Shown here in pieces: positions 11,424-23,095 of a stretch of DNA of 64,000 bases (positions are counted from its first letter, which is position 1; each line of letters opens with the position of its first letter). A program made the position numbers and the translations under genes. The DNA lies in the NCBI GenBank assembly GCA_025504975.1, contig JANUWI010000005.1:1798001-1862000 (forward strand), read 5' to 3'. The stretch comes from Plenodomus lindquistii (lineage: Eukaryota > Ascomycota > Dothideomycetes > Pleosporales > Leptosphaeriaceae). Under the pieces are notes generated by a model. That model made no database searches. It was given only the letters and a program-made list of their open reading frames with translations, and was not told where the DNA came from.

Positions 11424-12084
11424 ATGGCGACAATCAGGCCCATGCGGCCCAACGATCTACTCCGAATTTCATGCACAAATCTCGACCACCTCACAGAAAC
11501 CTATAACATCGGCTTCTACCTCGAATACCTCACCAAATGGCCCGAGCTATGCCAGATAATTGAAGGCATAGACGGTGAAATCGAGGGCTACAGTAAGTCG
11601 TCTATCTCTCTGTTTAAGCCCTCCGTCCCATCCACGGCCCCCAGCGCATATACTGACTCCACGACCAACAGTCCTGGGCAAACTCGAGTCCTCCCCCTAT
11701 GCGCCGCCAATTACACCCTACAGCCCCTCCACCACCGGCGTCAAATACCCAAACTACCTCCCCTGGCACGGCCACATCACCGCCCTCACCGTCGCCCCCA
11801 GTGCACGGCGCCTCGGCCACGCGACCGCACTGTCCTCCGCGCTCGAGCGCTCCTCAGACGCTGCGAATGCGTGGTTCGTCGATTTGTTCGTGCGCGCGAG
11901 CAACGAGATTGCGAAGGAGCTGTATAGGAAGATGGGGTATAGTGTTTATAGGCGGGTGAAGGACTACTACAATGATGGCGAGGATGCGCTGGATATGCGG
12001 AAGCCATGTAGTAGGGACAAGGAGAGGGGGACGGTCAGAGAGGACGGGGAGAACTGGGATGTTACGGCTGAGGATGTGTGGTGA
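11424..12084 (+). CDS. nat3: N-terminal acetyltransferase B catalytic subunit Naa20
   Basis: Exons 11424..11592 and 11672..12084, 193 aa, the usual family length; the 79-bp intron splits an Ile codon. The N-terminus reads MATIRPMRPNDLL, then NLDHLTETYNIGFYLEYL, a hallmark of Naa20. The GNAT core includes WHGHITALTVAP, the acetyl-CoA loop ARRLGHA, FVDLFVRASN and YRKMGYSVYRRVKDYY, followed by DALDMRKP. With the Naa25/Mdm20 partner it acetylates nascent proteins starting Met-Asp, Met-Glu, Met-Asn or Met-Gln at the ribosome; actin and tropomyosin are classic targets. All segments expected of the catalytic subunit are present. A Pro/Ser-rich insertion around residues 63-80 is longer than in the yeast enzyme. 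Confidence 0.96.
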
Positions 12085-12221
12085 AAGCTTCGGAGTGCTG
12101 CTGAAGAAACTAGTTGTTGGGATGGAGTGAGCGGCAACGAAGCATGGAAGTAATCAAAGCGCCTTGAAATAGGCGGCGTTTGGTGTGGTGAGAGAGAACA
12201 CAGTGTTCTGGCATCATCTGT

Positions 12222-12371
12222 ATGGATAATTACGACGCAGACCATGCAGACCGCATTGTGGCTTGGGTTGTAAGTACAGCAGTTCTCATGGTGTGGGAAT
12301 ATTCGCTAACACAATCATAGGTGCACGATGAAGACGAAATCTCGGCCCCACAACCATGGTATTACAACTAA
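12222..12371 (+). CDS. Possible spliced micro-ORF, 32 aa
   Basis: An ATG at 12222 opens a short frame that reads through a textbook intron (12270..12320, 51 bp: donor GTAAGT, GCTAAC branch point, acceptor TAG) and ends at TAA 12369-12371. The product would be 32 residues, acidic (MDNYDADHADR..., ending QPWYYN). An in-frame TGA at 12189 prevents upstream extension. The intron itself is open until the TAG that forms the acceptor. It may be a small protein, the 3' part of a non-coding RNA, or chance. No family is recognised. Confidence 0.35.
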
Positions 12372-12527
12372 TCGACATTTACTAAATGGGGTATGTAGCA
12401 AGCAAAATGCAAGGAAAAGACCAGAACCACCTAAGCATACCCAATGCAACACCGAACAAATGAAATTCCATCCGCCCACGCTGAATTTTCGTACAGATGA
12501 AAATATGACCTGACACTGGCAAAGAAA

Positions 12528-15190
12528 TTAGATGGCAAAAGAGTCCGCGCTGCGATCGCGATGTATCGTAAAATCTTGAATAGATGAGCCCGCCGACCTC
12601 GTCGATTGCCTATCAATCCCATTCAATTGTTGAACAGATCGAGGAGTCGCTGGCTGACGCAAGTGATCCGCATTGGCATGGCGGGCTCCGTTATTCCCGT
12701 TCGAAGGAGGAGGGGCAGGTCCAAAAGCACGATTCGAGGAATAGGAGTCAGACCTCGCGGCGTCATCTTCAAATTCATCGTATCGATGGGCGCTCTGAAG
12801 TCGCGATCCCCTGATATCGCTGGACACGGGCGGAGCTTGGCGAAAGCGGCGTACAGGCTGCGAGTGGTCCTTTTCGTCGACGAGAACGACCATCCATACG
12901 CCAACCGCGCCTGATGCGCCGAGCAGAGGCGTGCAGTGAATCCATCTGGGTCGGCCTTCCTCGTAACTATTGTCGAGGTCGGGAACTGCATGGGGCAGCC
13001 AGCGGACCTTTGCGGTCACACCGCGAGAGCCATCAGCAAGGGCACTGCTGAGCGAGTCACGAACACGAGAGTTGCCGCCGATACGATCCAGAAAACGGGA
13101 TTGGAGAATTCCTGGAACGCGGAGAGACGGTGATGTGAAGAGGATGCGGAGAGAGGGTGCTGGGCGTACGATAAGGTACTAGAGCTCTGGTTAGCGTACC
13201 ATTCTTTGGTTTAGTTTGCTCGCAGACGTACGTGTTTATACGGCCCTGAGAGTCTGCCGTCGGGTTTTGGCGGCGGCTTTTCCGCTCGATCAACATCATA
13301 TGTCGATTGGTCGTGAATGAGCACTCTCGGCTTGAGCGGTGCGCTCGCCTTGTCGTCATCCTGCAAATGCTCTCTGTGCATTCCACCACCAAATTTCCTC
13401 ACCGTGTCCAACTCGACGTGATTGAACATTTCGCTGAGTTCCTGAAACTCGTCTTTCCGTGCGTCTTGCTCTGCATCTTCTTCTTCTTGCTGCGCGAGCA
13501 TACGCTGGAAAGCGTCTAGGTCCGTGCCGTCTTTCACGAGGCCGGAGACATCGATCTGTGCGCCAATGAAGTAGCGGAGGTTACCCCGCGAATCGAGTAG
13601 TGGTGCCATCATTAGCAGATTCATAAAGGGTGAACCGTCCCGGCGACTGTTGCGGCATTAGCGGAAAGATCCCTCGTATTCGCTGATCCGCAAACTTACT
13701 AATTTAGCATCACCTCGCTGTGATCCTTGCCTTCAACTGCTGCTTTTTTGAAGCGCGCTACGCTGCTTCGATTTGTCTTGGGACCTTGGAGAAAGCGACA
13801 GTTTCGTCCGATGGCGTAACTGACACCGTATTGTGTTGTTCGATGAAACTCTGTGAGCCATTAGTCGCGGGTTGGGACATCGAATCTCATAGTACTAACC
13901 TTCTGATGCAAAAATGATGGGGTTGTCGGTTCTTGATGGATCTGTGAGGCAGAAGACTTCTGCAAGACCCTCGCTGGCTTCTCGTAGCATTGGAGGTAGA
14001 GTTCCCGTGATGCGCTTCGAAATGCTGACACTAACTACTTGGACGAAAACGTGTGTGATAAATGCTGGCAAGTCGTCGCGCACAAGCAAATCGAATGCTT
14101 TGCTGGCTTTGTCTTCCAGGACCGAGTTTAACGTTGGTCTCGCCGCTGTTTCAGTGAAGGCCAGACCTTCAATGGGATCCAGTGCTTCTGCTACAGCGTT
14201 CGCATATCTGATGGCTCGAAGTGCTTTGAGTGCATCAAGGTAGTATATCAAGATAGGAACTGACTGAGGTTTCGCGACACTCAAATAGGATGTGAAGCGA
14301 AGTAGCGATGCAGTGTCTTTGAAAATAGCTTGGAGATGTTGTTTGGAAAAGAGTTGTTCAGAGCGGCTTTCCAACGAGAACTGTTTCCGTCCATTCTCTG
14401 CAGGCGCAGAGACAAGATCGAATGAACTAGGGTCGTCTTCGAGGAGGGGTGAGAGTCGGTCGCAATCATCTCCGAAACCTTTTTGTTGCAGAGGTACGAG
14501 ATGATGAGTAGCGAATGATGGTGCCGAGGAATCGTAAGACATGACAGAATCCGCAGAGCTTTGCAGTGTGCTTCTACCGCGCGAAGATTCTGAATAGCGT
14601 GGTCCTGTGCTTGTACTGGGAGTCTGGGATCCTTCACGGGTTCGGGATAGGTAAGGATCTGATGTAGTAGACATAATCTGTGAAGTCGTAGTAGACATGA
14701 TTTGTGATGCCATTTCACAGCTCAGTCGTCTTTGCATAAGCTTTCTTTTCCTCTCTGCTTGAGGGGTACTCGAGCTGAGATACGTCAGTGAAGGTCGTAT
14801 GTGGAAAATAACACCGGCCTACCTTGTCCTTGAGGGGATATGTATGTCTCGTCGGTTGAATTCTGGAGGAGATGGAGCAGCAATATTATCATCTAAAAGC
14901 CACCGACCCTCTGAATCGAGATTCGATCGAGTGGGCGTGCACGGAGCCGTCTGCCCGGTTGAGATCTGCTCGTCCTGCATCATGGCAAAGTCGACTACGA
15001 GTGGTTCACCAAAGCCGCCGGAATTGGGTGTCATGACGCTATCGACGTACGCCTGGGCCCCTTCGCCAGCCTTTCCCGTTTTGGTTGGACTGATGCTGGT
15101 GCTCGATCCCTTGAAAAAATTAGAGCCATGCCTAGTCTTGGTGGAATAGATCCCGTGGGCTGTGCGTTTCTCGTTCTTGAAGTAAGGCAT
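12528..15190 (-). CDS. RGS-LOV blue-light photoreceptor
   Basis: Exons complement(15190..14823, 14774..13900, 13850..13700, 13646..13232, 13178..12528), 819 aa; all four introns are 48-53 bp. Residues 1-260 are Ser/Thr-rich and disordered. About 264-366 form an RGS-like helical domain (LFSKQHLQAIFKD...LIYYLDALKALRAI). About 393-510 form a LOV domain: ASEEFHRTTQYG, then GRNCRFLQGP with the photoactive Cys at about 432, YRRDGSPFMNLL and YFIGAQIDVS. The remaining 300 residues are PAS-flanking and low complexity. Fungal RGS-LOV proteins bind flavin, form a cysteinyl adduct in blue light and associate with anionic membranes, linking light to G-protein control. The adduct Cys and surrounding motif are intact, so it should be photoactive. 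The gene lies tail to tail with the micro-ORF. Confidence 0.93.
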
Positions 15191-17814
15191 CGTGATGGTT
15201 TACGGCAACACCGCCTCTTCACGAGGAAGCGCGTACATAAGTCTCGACAGTGGCCAGCACATTGGCAGCGCATTAAGCACTTGGGCGGGACCATGACGAC
15301 GGAGGGGCTGCACTAAAGTAGACCTACCGCGTGTACACCGGTGTGTGTCCAGCTGGCAATGGGACTGACACGTTCTCAAAGATCCCTGGGAATGGGTCGG
15401 TGCGCAGCTAGGCTGTTGTTGGCCAACGACCCTGACACGTCCTCGTCGCTGAGATCCTTACTTTGGCAGGACAAGTAACCAGACCAAAATCCTCACTACT
15501 CTAGAACAAGTCTGGATCCAGCAGTCCGGAGACGCAGGCCGATGCCGGTAGCGTCAATCGCGCGGCTCATGCAAGGCACGAGCTGCGCGCCCGACGACCT
15601 TGGAATGTTGACAATCCAGCGATTCGGCAGCACGACTCGATTGTTCGGCGAAATGTGACGGGCAACGTATCGCAGCTGGGGTGCGAATTCAGTAGCGCTG
15701 CGGAAAGAGTCGAGAAGACCATCAGAGCAGTACGCATATGAAAGCATCTTGGTCGCTTAAATTCAACGTCGTGTTTGGGTTCAGGAGGTTGGGGCTGTCA
15801 GCCCCAGCTAAAGCTTACGTTTCAAGAAGCTCGCCTCGTGGTCGGGGCCTAAACCGCAACTATCCCGGTGCAAATCATCTGCTTGCGCTCGACCACTACG
15901 AAAAGGCATGTCTCGTTCAGGGCAAGCACTCAGGAGTCGGAAGCTAGCTCCAAAAGCGCACGTGGATTCGGCGAGCGTGAACTTGAATGAAGTAACCTTG
16001 TTAACCATGTCTCTCCAAACTCTCTAGACAAGATTGACGAGAGGAGACTGCCACAGAGGATTTTTGCCGAAATATGCTTTTCGGTGTTATTGTCGTCTGC
16101 CTCCAAAACACGAAGTGTTCGAGGCCGCCTTGTTTTCTTTCGCTACTCGGCCGGTACCTGTCACCTGTCAGTTCCTACACCTACTGTGCAGTCGTCGGTG
16201 CTTCCCGCAGTTTCTGCGTTAGTGCCCATGTCAGGCGCGTCGAGACTTGCAATTTGCCTGCTTATGTTGTGTAGGTAGGTCTTGTGTAAAACGCCACTGA
16301 CGCTATCATCATCAAGATGCGGCACACTCGCACCGGCTTCCCATTCCGTGGTTGCAAATGCAAATTCACACGTTTGTCGTGCCAAGGGGTCAGGGGTGGA
16401 GTTGACACAGCCTTTTTTGGCACGTCACTACTCGTGGGCGCATCCTGAAGGAGACGTTGATCGACATTTACCGAAGGTGTCAGAACAAGGATTGGGTGTT
16501 CAGGGCCTCCATCTCCAACACGTCAGGTGTATGGTACGGTAAGCATGCTAAGACCGTACATACTGAAATCTGTGTATCACTCAGTTGTTGTCTTATCCAA
16601 GCAGACTTTTTTCTCCATAGGAAAGTAGCTTGGGCAAGGAATCAGAACATCTTGCCTATGTCAGAGTTTCGTTCACGACGCGTTTGCCGTCACTACGTAT
16701 GCTAGTTTATATTTCGAGTTAGTGGTGGTGATGAAGGAGGAGAGTGAGATGCACCAGCCCATCGTGATTGGTGAGATACGAATCTCTCGACCATGTTAGC
16801 CTGGTATGAATGACTGATCGCATACTTGGCACACGTGCTACGTATAATTAATGTGGACGCTCGAGACACTGTCCCCAATACCGGCCTTTACCCAACGGTT
16901 CCGGACGCCTATCTGTCAAAATAATGCAACCGTGCTTGGCACACTGCGCCATACGTTTTTAAAGTTGGCGCTAAGGGGATCCTCTGGTCAAACCCAACAC
17001 GAGATTTAGCTTCGCCGGGGCTGAAGATGAAGTTAATCGATCGTATAGGAGATTAATTTTGTGTGCGTGAATGTGGGGTTCATCGGAAGGCAGAGGCATG
17101 GACATTACGTCTTGGCGCGCTCAATATCGGATCGTAGGTTTTTCTTTTGTGCGTGAACTGGGTAGTTCTCAATGATGTGTCGTGAAGTGTATAGATTCGA
17201 GGCTTTAACGGAGCAACAGGCCCGTGCGTAACTCGCCGATTGATCAACTTTACAAATGCCCGAGCAGTTAACTTTGCAAAATTCAAATTTCCGTCCGTTC
17301 TATCTGATCTGAATTGGCTCAGCACGATCCCATGGTTTCTGCTATTCCTTCGGTCTGGGTCGCTTTGGTTACCCCATCTATGTATCACAAATGTACAAAT
17401 GTGGTAAGCTGGTTTCTTTGATCACACCCCACACGGTGAACGATGAGCGCCCTTAGATTCATGTCAGAATAAGGTGCTAACATCAATGAAGCATAGTCAG
17501 ACGACGCTATCTTCGCTCCCGTGTTGAGTGTTGAGAGCCATATACGCTAGTACGGGTCTGAGGTCATACCAATCCACAACGCAGAAACACGCTATGGCCT
17601 GTATTCAAACTTCCGTATAATAGCACAGCTCTGGAAATTCTGCAATTCGTCACATCTCACTGTCCCCTTGATAGCGTTGCATGGCTCTCGGCAGTCAATA
17701 CGGTCGACTACAGAGTTCACAGCTGCAACTTGGTACGATGTCTCGAACATGGCAGCGGTGTTTTGTGGAGAGTACTGAATTGTGGTGCTGATGTTGCGGT
17801 GCGTCAAAATGTAC
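15191..17814. other. Large gene-poor region
   Basis: Over 2.6 kb on both strands I find only ORFs below about 100 codons with no recognisable domain. An 83-codon minus ORF (15496-15747) and a 102-codon minus ORF (17080-17388) are the most protein-like but have no splice partners I can defend. The part from 16680 to 17560 is more AT-rich than its surroundings. It may hold a long promoter for the RGS-LOV gene, relics of a decayed element, or non-coding RNA. Confidence 0.5.
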
Positions 17815-20430
17815 CTAGCTAGGGCAGGAGTTGCTTGATACCGTGGAATTAATCCGCAGTCGGTGCCTCAAAAACAAGCTCATGACTAGTACACTGACGC
17901 TAGACATAGCCATCATACTCCCAGCCCACGATCTTCAGTAATTTAGTCAGCTGTTGTAACCTCCTTCATGACTTGTATGAGACTCACGCGGTGATCCTAA
18001 TACCCAGGCCCTCCCACAGACCCATGGCCATGCTAACCGCAACAAGGTTATATACACACGTCCACGAGACGTTCAACTTGGCTTGTGCCACGACACGCTT
18101 AGAGATGGTAAGGAGGGATTCGAGTGCGCGTAAGTTGCCAGATGCGATGATCACACTCCCTGCGCCAGCAAGACACCCTTGTGTCAAGGAAATCGAGATC
18201 CCAACGTCCGCGGCGGCTTGCGCAAGAGAGTCATTAACGCCATCACCGACCTATCTTTGTCGTTAGAACGTTGTACAGCCAAGGAAGAGGAGGATGACAG
18301 ACCATCACAACATGGTGACCACGGCGTTGAAGGTCCCTAATATGTTCCATTTTGTCGCTGGGTAAAGCACGCGACCCGAGCACTGGAATACCCAACCGGG
18401 CGGAGATGAGCGACGCTTCTGCAGCAGAATCGCCAGTGAGCTTTAAAGGATATCAGTTTATCTGTCAGGCGATTCGTCGACAAGATGCATACCATGGAGA
18501 CCTCAAGACCTTCACTGAGGAACGTCGAGACAACAGATAACGCTTCTTCTCTTACGGCATCTTGTACTTCGATGCCGCCACCATATTGGCCATCAAAAGC
18601 GAAGTAAACCATCGACCCGGAGACCGACATTGAAGAGCGGCTTTCGCGAATCCTAATTCCGCTCTCCTCAAGATATCTCCTTTGGCCGATATGCACCGCA
18701 ATCCATTCATCCGCATATCCTTTCACCTCGCAACTGACTCCTTTGCCGAGAACTCTCTTCAAACTGCGGGTCTCTGCCACAACACTGGTTTTTCCTGTCG
18801 AGTTCGCGTGAGAACCTACCAAAGCCCATTTGAAGACTGCCTTGGCCACAGGATGTACGCGAGCCTCTTCTGCTTCTGCGGCTGCAAGCAGCCGATAGCA
18901 CAGGTGCCTGTTAAGTCTGAGCTCTGAATTAAACTCACAGTGCACTACTTCGATGTGGCCTCTTGTCAGAGTCCCAGTCTTGTCCATGACCACGTGGGTA
19001 GCGTTCCGGAGTGCTTGCATCGTTTGTATACCGCCACCCAGAAGGATGCCTTGCGAGTAGGCAACATCAATGCCAGCCATTGCGGCAGAGGGCGTTGCTA
19101 ATCCAATACCACATGGACACGCGGCTGCGAGGATGGTAGTCGCTCGCTCACATGCGAGTGCGAAGGATTCGGCCAAAGGCAGAGCACGATTCCGAGACAA
19201 GATCAGAACGAAGGACACACCGGCCAGCGCTAGTACCGCCGAGACGAAGTAGTTCATGAGCGCATCTAGCGGTTCCGCACCGTGGAGCCTTTGCTCTGTA
19301 GCTGTCGATACGCCTTCAATAACCCTGGCCAGTGAGGATTCCGACTGATCTTGGCTTATGATTACTCTCAGTTGATACGATAGATTTTTCGTACCAGCCA
19401 ACAAAAAGTCACCCACGGCTTTGACCACCGGTAAAGTCTCACCAGTGATGGTCGATTCGTTCACAGCCGAACGTCCCTCCAGGATGTAACAGTCGCAGGG
19501 CACAGTAGCTTGTGGCTTAAGAATCACATCGTCCCCCTTGTTCAGTAACGATGCAGGAACGGAGATGTCGCTTCCTGTGAGCCGATACAGCTCAGCTTCT
19601 GTTTGTAACTCGTACAAGGCAGCGAGATTGGAGTTGCTTTCACGCTTCAATACAGCTTCCAAGTACCTTCCTGCAAGTATAACGATTGTGAGGAAAGAGC
19701 CAGACGCGATGTGGGCGTACATCTCCTGTATATCACCGAAAAGAATTTGGAAGGCTGACAGACTCAGTCCAAGCAACAACGAAAGACTCAGCAGAGTGTC
19801 CATTGTGGCTTTGTGCCGGCTCCCTTTTCGCCACGCTCTTGAATGTATTGTCGTAGCATCCCAGATCTGGACCCTACACGCAAGTACCAGCGATAGCCAA
19901 GCAAGAATAGGAGTTTCAGTCGAGTACGGTATGATGGGTAACAGCCACGAAGGCAGGTACTGGAGACCGACAAGGAGCGTCGCCCAAACACTCGCAGAAG
20001 AGATTGCCGATTTCAGGTCACGCAGCTCATGGCTCTGCCGTAATCGCTCGATGGTCTCTTCGACGCTCTTCCTTTCGAGATCCGCCTCGTATCCAGCATC
20101 CTGTATCACTCTCACCATCTGTCCCGGTGTCGTTATCGCAGGTGTGTATGAGACGGTTGCACGACCCAAAGCCAGTGATACATTCGCTCGGAAGACGCCG
20201 TCAAGATCTTCTAAATGTTTCATAACGCTCGCTGTACATGCGCCACAGGTCATGCCGCCGATGCTGACCCGACAGGTTTTCGATGTTGTCTTCTCTTCCA
20301 TCATCGCCGGCGCGCAAGCATCGCTCTCTTCATCGTCGTTGTACTTGATTTGGAGGAATTGGAAGTCGAAGGTATCGCAGACTTTGATAAGTCTGTTCAT
20401 CACAAACGCCGTCAGGATACAGCACGCCAT
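17815..20430 (-). CDS. ccc2: P1B-type Cu+-transporting ATPase (Ccc2-like)
   Basis: Exons complement(20430..18493, 18440..18303, 18250..17988, 17932..17815), 818 aa. One intact heavy-metal domain binds copper through GMTCGAC (59-65). Then follow membrane segments, the actuator TGE (329-331), the metal-site CPC (438-440), the phosphorylation DKTGT (483-487), the class-specific HP (526-527), LTGDS and VGDGVND across intron 2, and the final helices with SWAGSMMAMSSVSV. In yeast the pump loads copper into late-Golgi lumen for secreted cuproenzymes such as Fet3. The second intron uses an unusual GTCTGT donor. The N-terminus resembles the tail of a further, incomplete metal-binding domain, and an AATAG acceptor lies just upstream, so a missing first exon is possible. 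Most fungal relatives are longer with two or three such domains. Confidence 0.92.
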
Positions 20431-20926
20431 GTTGTCGGCGCCGGTGTGCTTGTGGAAAATCGGCTATTGGCATGAGGAAATACATGAAGCTCGTGCCAGG
20501 AGTTACAGCCTTCCAATATCCGGAGGTATCGGGCTCCGTCGTTGTATAGATACGGCTAACTTAGCTTTCTACCGTAAGTTTACCGAAGCCTGAATGGCAG
20601 CTGTGGACGTCCGAAAGTTAGGGTCCTGCTGGGACGACGCCCCACGTTGTGGAGCTTCACCCCGCATTCAGGCCCGTTTGGACAATCGGGAACATGCTTC
20701 CACACCTGATCCTTATATAATGAGTGGGGTGCGTTTTGTAGTGGCTGGCTATTCTGGCCCAATGATTGAGTTGGTCTGACCTGAGTCGACTCGTCTGAAT
20801 CGCTGCACGTTGAACGGGCTTTCAAGACCATATCGAGGTGGGGGGAGTTCATAAAATGGAGCAAAGAGCAAGCGAAGAAACATCAACCGACCAAATGGTG
20901 ATAGCCAGAAGGCTCATATAGGCAAA
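20431..20926. promoter_or_regulatory. Divergent region between Cu-ATPase and LDI-like gene
   Basis: About 500 bp between divergent starts. A TATATAA element at 20714-20720 lies about 207 bp before the LDI-like ATG on the plus strand. A minus-strand ORF of 94 codons (20580-20864) overlaps it without recognisable features. An upstream exon of the ATPase could also lie here, but I find no CxxC-containing frame. Confidence 0.45.
20714..20720 (+). promoter_or_regulatory. TATA-like element upstream of the LDI-like gene
   Basis: TATATAA, about 207 bp before the ATG at 20927. The spacing would imply a 5' leader of roughly 150 bp. It could also serve antisense transcription, since the motif is nearly palindromic. 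Confidence 0.4.
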
Positions 20927-23095
20927 ATGTTGACTACAACGACCACCACGCATACCTCGCATGCTCCCGCTTCAAAGCTATCCGAAAAGGACGCAGCCCC
21001 GTCTCTTTCAGAGTATTCTACCGTGGGTTTCCAATGGCAAGGTCAGGATATTCTCGAGCCAGGCAACATTCTGCTTACACTTACAGACGTACTCATCTCC
21101 CCTCAATGCGGCAAAGGCAGTGCCAAAAAGTACCACCAATGCCGCACACTGATCCAATACGCTATGCTCTGTGCCATTGGATTGACAACATTCTACAAGA
21201 CTGACAATCCACGACTTCGAACGGCTGGCCTGGGTCTTCTGTTTCCAGGAGCAGGTTTCGTCGCAGTCTGCACCATCCCGTCCATACTCGCTCTTGTCGT
21301 GACACTGGCTGCTGTCCCTCTCATCCTGTTCATGTGGTTTGGCTGCGGAGGTCTCGCCTTCCCTATCGCACTCTGGACCGGCTCCCTCGTCGCCGCTTCC
21401 CTCCTCACCCGCGAGACCGTCCTCGAATCAGCAGGCGTCATTGTACCTATTGCTTGTGCCCTTGGCATAGCATATGTGACATACCAAACCACCCTAGCGA
21501 ATGCCCAAGCTGAGAAACGTCGCTCAGAACGCAACGATTTCCTTGTCTCCGCCGTCCAGACCAACCAGACCGCCGCCCAACCAGTTCCACCCTCCGGGTC
21601 TCGCGAAGCCTCTCTTCGCTCCCTGCGCTTCGTGCAATGGGTCATCGAAATGGGTCTTGCTGGCAAAGACGACTGGAGCTATCACGACGTGATTGACCAG
21701 TTCCAAACCAGTGCCATTCGCTACCAGTTGTACCAGGGTATGTGGGAGCTCGCTGCGTTCCAGAACCACTATGCCCCCAACTTCCATGGATATCTAAGCG
21801 AGGCGGAGCGAGGACTGATTGAGAAGAGCATGAGTCAACGTGTGATGAACTTTTGGAAATGGGAGAGTTTGTTGGGCAAGTTTACGCTAGATTGGGATCC
21901 GATTCGCGAGGACAATATTGTATGTATTTGGTGTACCCTTCTCTTCAGATTTGATTTCCCTATCCCCTAGCTACTCTCCTCTCTTCTTGTCAGTGGACGT
22001 GATAGCTGACATGGCGATGCGGTACAACAGATGGTATCAGGCTACGTCCTCCTAGCAGCCTCCCTCTACCAAATCACAACCCGCGACACACGCTACACCA
22101 AACCCGGCTCCATGACCTTCACCATCACCAAGAACGCCCGCTACGCCTACGACATGCCCTCCATCGCCGCCGCCGTAGCTCGCAACATGCGCACAAACAG
22201 GTGGTCCCTCTACCCCTGCGAGCCAAACTGGATCTACACACTATGCAACCTCGTCGGACTCTCCGGTCTTGTAGCCGCGGACAAAGTCCTCGGCACAACC
22301 TACAGCGACGAACTAAAGTCCGGCTTCAACGCAGCGCTCGCCACAGAATTCTCAAACGCAGACGGCACGATCCTGCCAATCAGGAGCGAACTGACAGGCT
22401 TCACGATCCCAGGACTCGCAGGCGCAATCTCAGATGTTGCACCTAGTGTCCATTGTGGCCCTTACCTGCCCCACGTCGCACACCGCCATTGGGCACTCAT
22501 GAAGCGCGAGAATCTTCGCTGGACAAAGGATAACAAGCTTGAACTTGCCAACCTAGTGGGCGCTGATAATATCGACCCAGGCAATTACAAGTCTGGACGC
22601 GGGTTTGTGCGCATGGCCATGGCGGCTGTGGCGAGTGAATACGGTGATTACAAGATTAGGGATGAGTTGCTTAGGCAGGTGGATGAGGAGTATTTCCCAG
22701 TCTACGAGACGAAGACGGGGGCGCTGAAAAATAAGGGACTTAGTACGATTGGGCAGTGCAGTGGGTTGAGGGCACGAATTGGGGCGACGGGGGATTGGAA
22801 TAGTATGATGAAGGAAGGGCCGCCAGAACACTGTTTCCAGGCGCCAGTGTTGGATAATGTGCCGTTTCCAGAGGTGTTGGTGGCTAAGGCGTATAGCCAT
22901 GATGGAGTGGGCGTGGAGGTTGTAGTGTACAATGGAAAGGCGGCGGGGGTGTTTGAGCTGGGATTCAAGAATATGAAGGTTGGAACGGAATACACTTTTG
23001 GGAAGGAGAGGGCTGTTGCAGATGGAAAGGGAGAGGCGTCATTCAAGTTGAGGATCGATGGGAGGACAGCGGCAACGCTGGAGTTGGCTGATTAG
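20927..23095 (+). CDS. Membrane protein with linalool dehydratase/isomerase-like (Ldi) domain
   Basis: Exons 20927..21919 and 22031..23095, 685 aa, with a 111-bp intron. The N-terminal 30 residues are Thr/Ser-rich. About 75-195 contain four to five hydrophobic membrane segments. From about 240 the soluble part has MWELAAFQNHYAPNFHGY, GKFTLDWDPIREDN, GYVLLAASLY and PGSMTF, then RWSLYPCEPNWIYTLCN (Cys at about 394), the PCEPxW pattern of the linalool dehydratase/isomerase family. Bacterial LDI hydrates myrcene and interconverts linalool and geraniol; activity of fungal relatives is not known to me, so the substrate here is open. Conserved Asp, Tyr and Cys candidates are present. Nothing nearby suggests a terpene pathway; the convergent neighbour is cystinosin. 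Confidence 0.8.

Noticed and set aside
13057..13392. 111-codon minus-strand ORF
   Set aside because: Alternate frame overlapping RGS-LOV exons 4 and 5 and their intron.
19538..20593. 351-codon plus-strand ORF opposite the Cu-ATPase
   Set aside because: It is antisense to conserved exon 1 with complete P-type ATPase motifs on the minus strand; its translation has no recognisable features.
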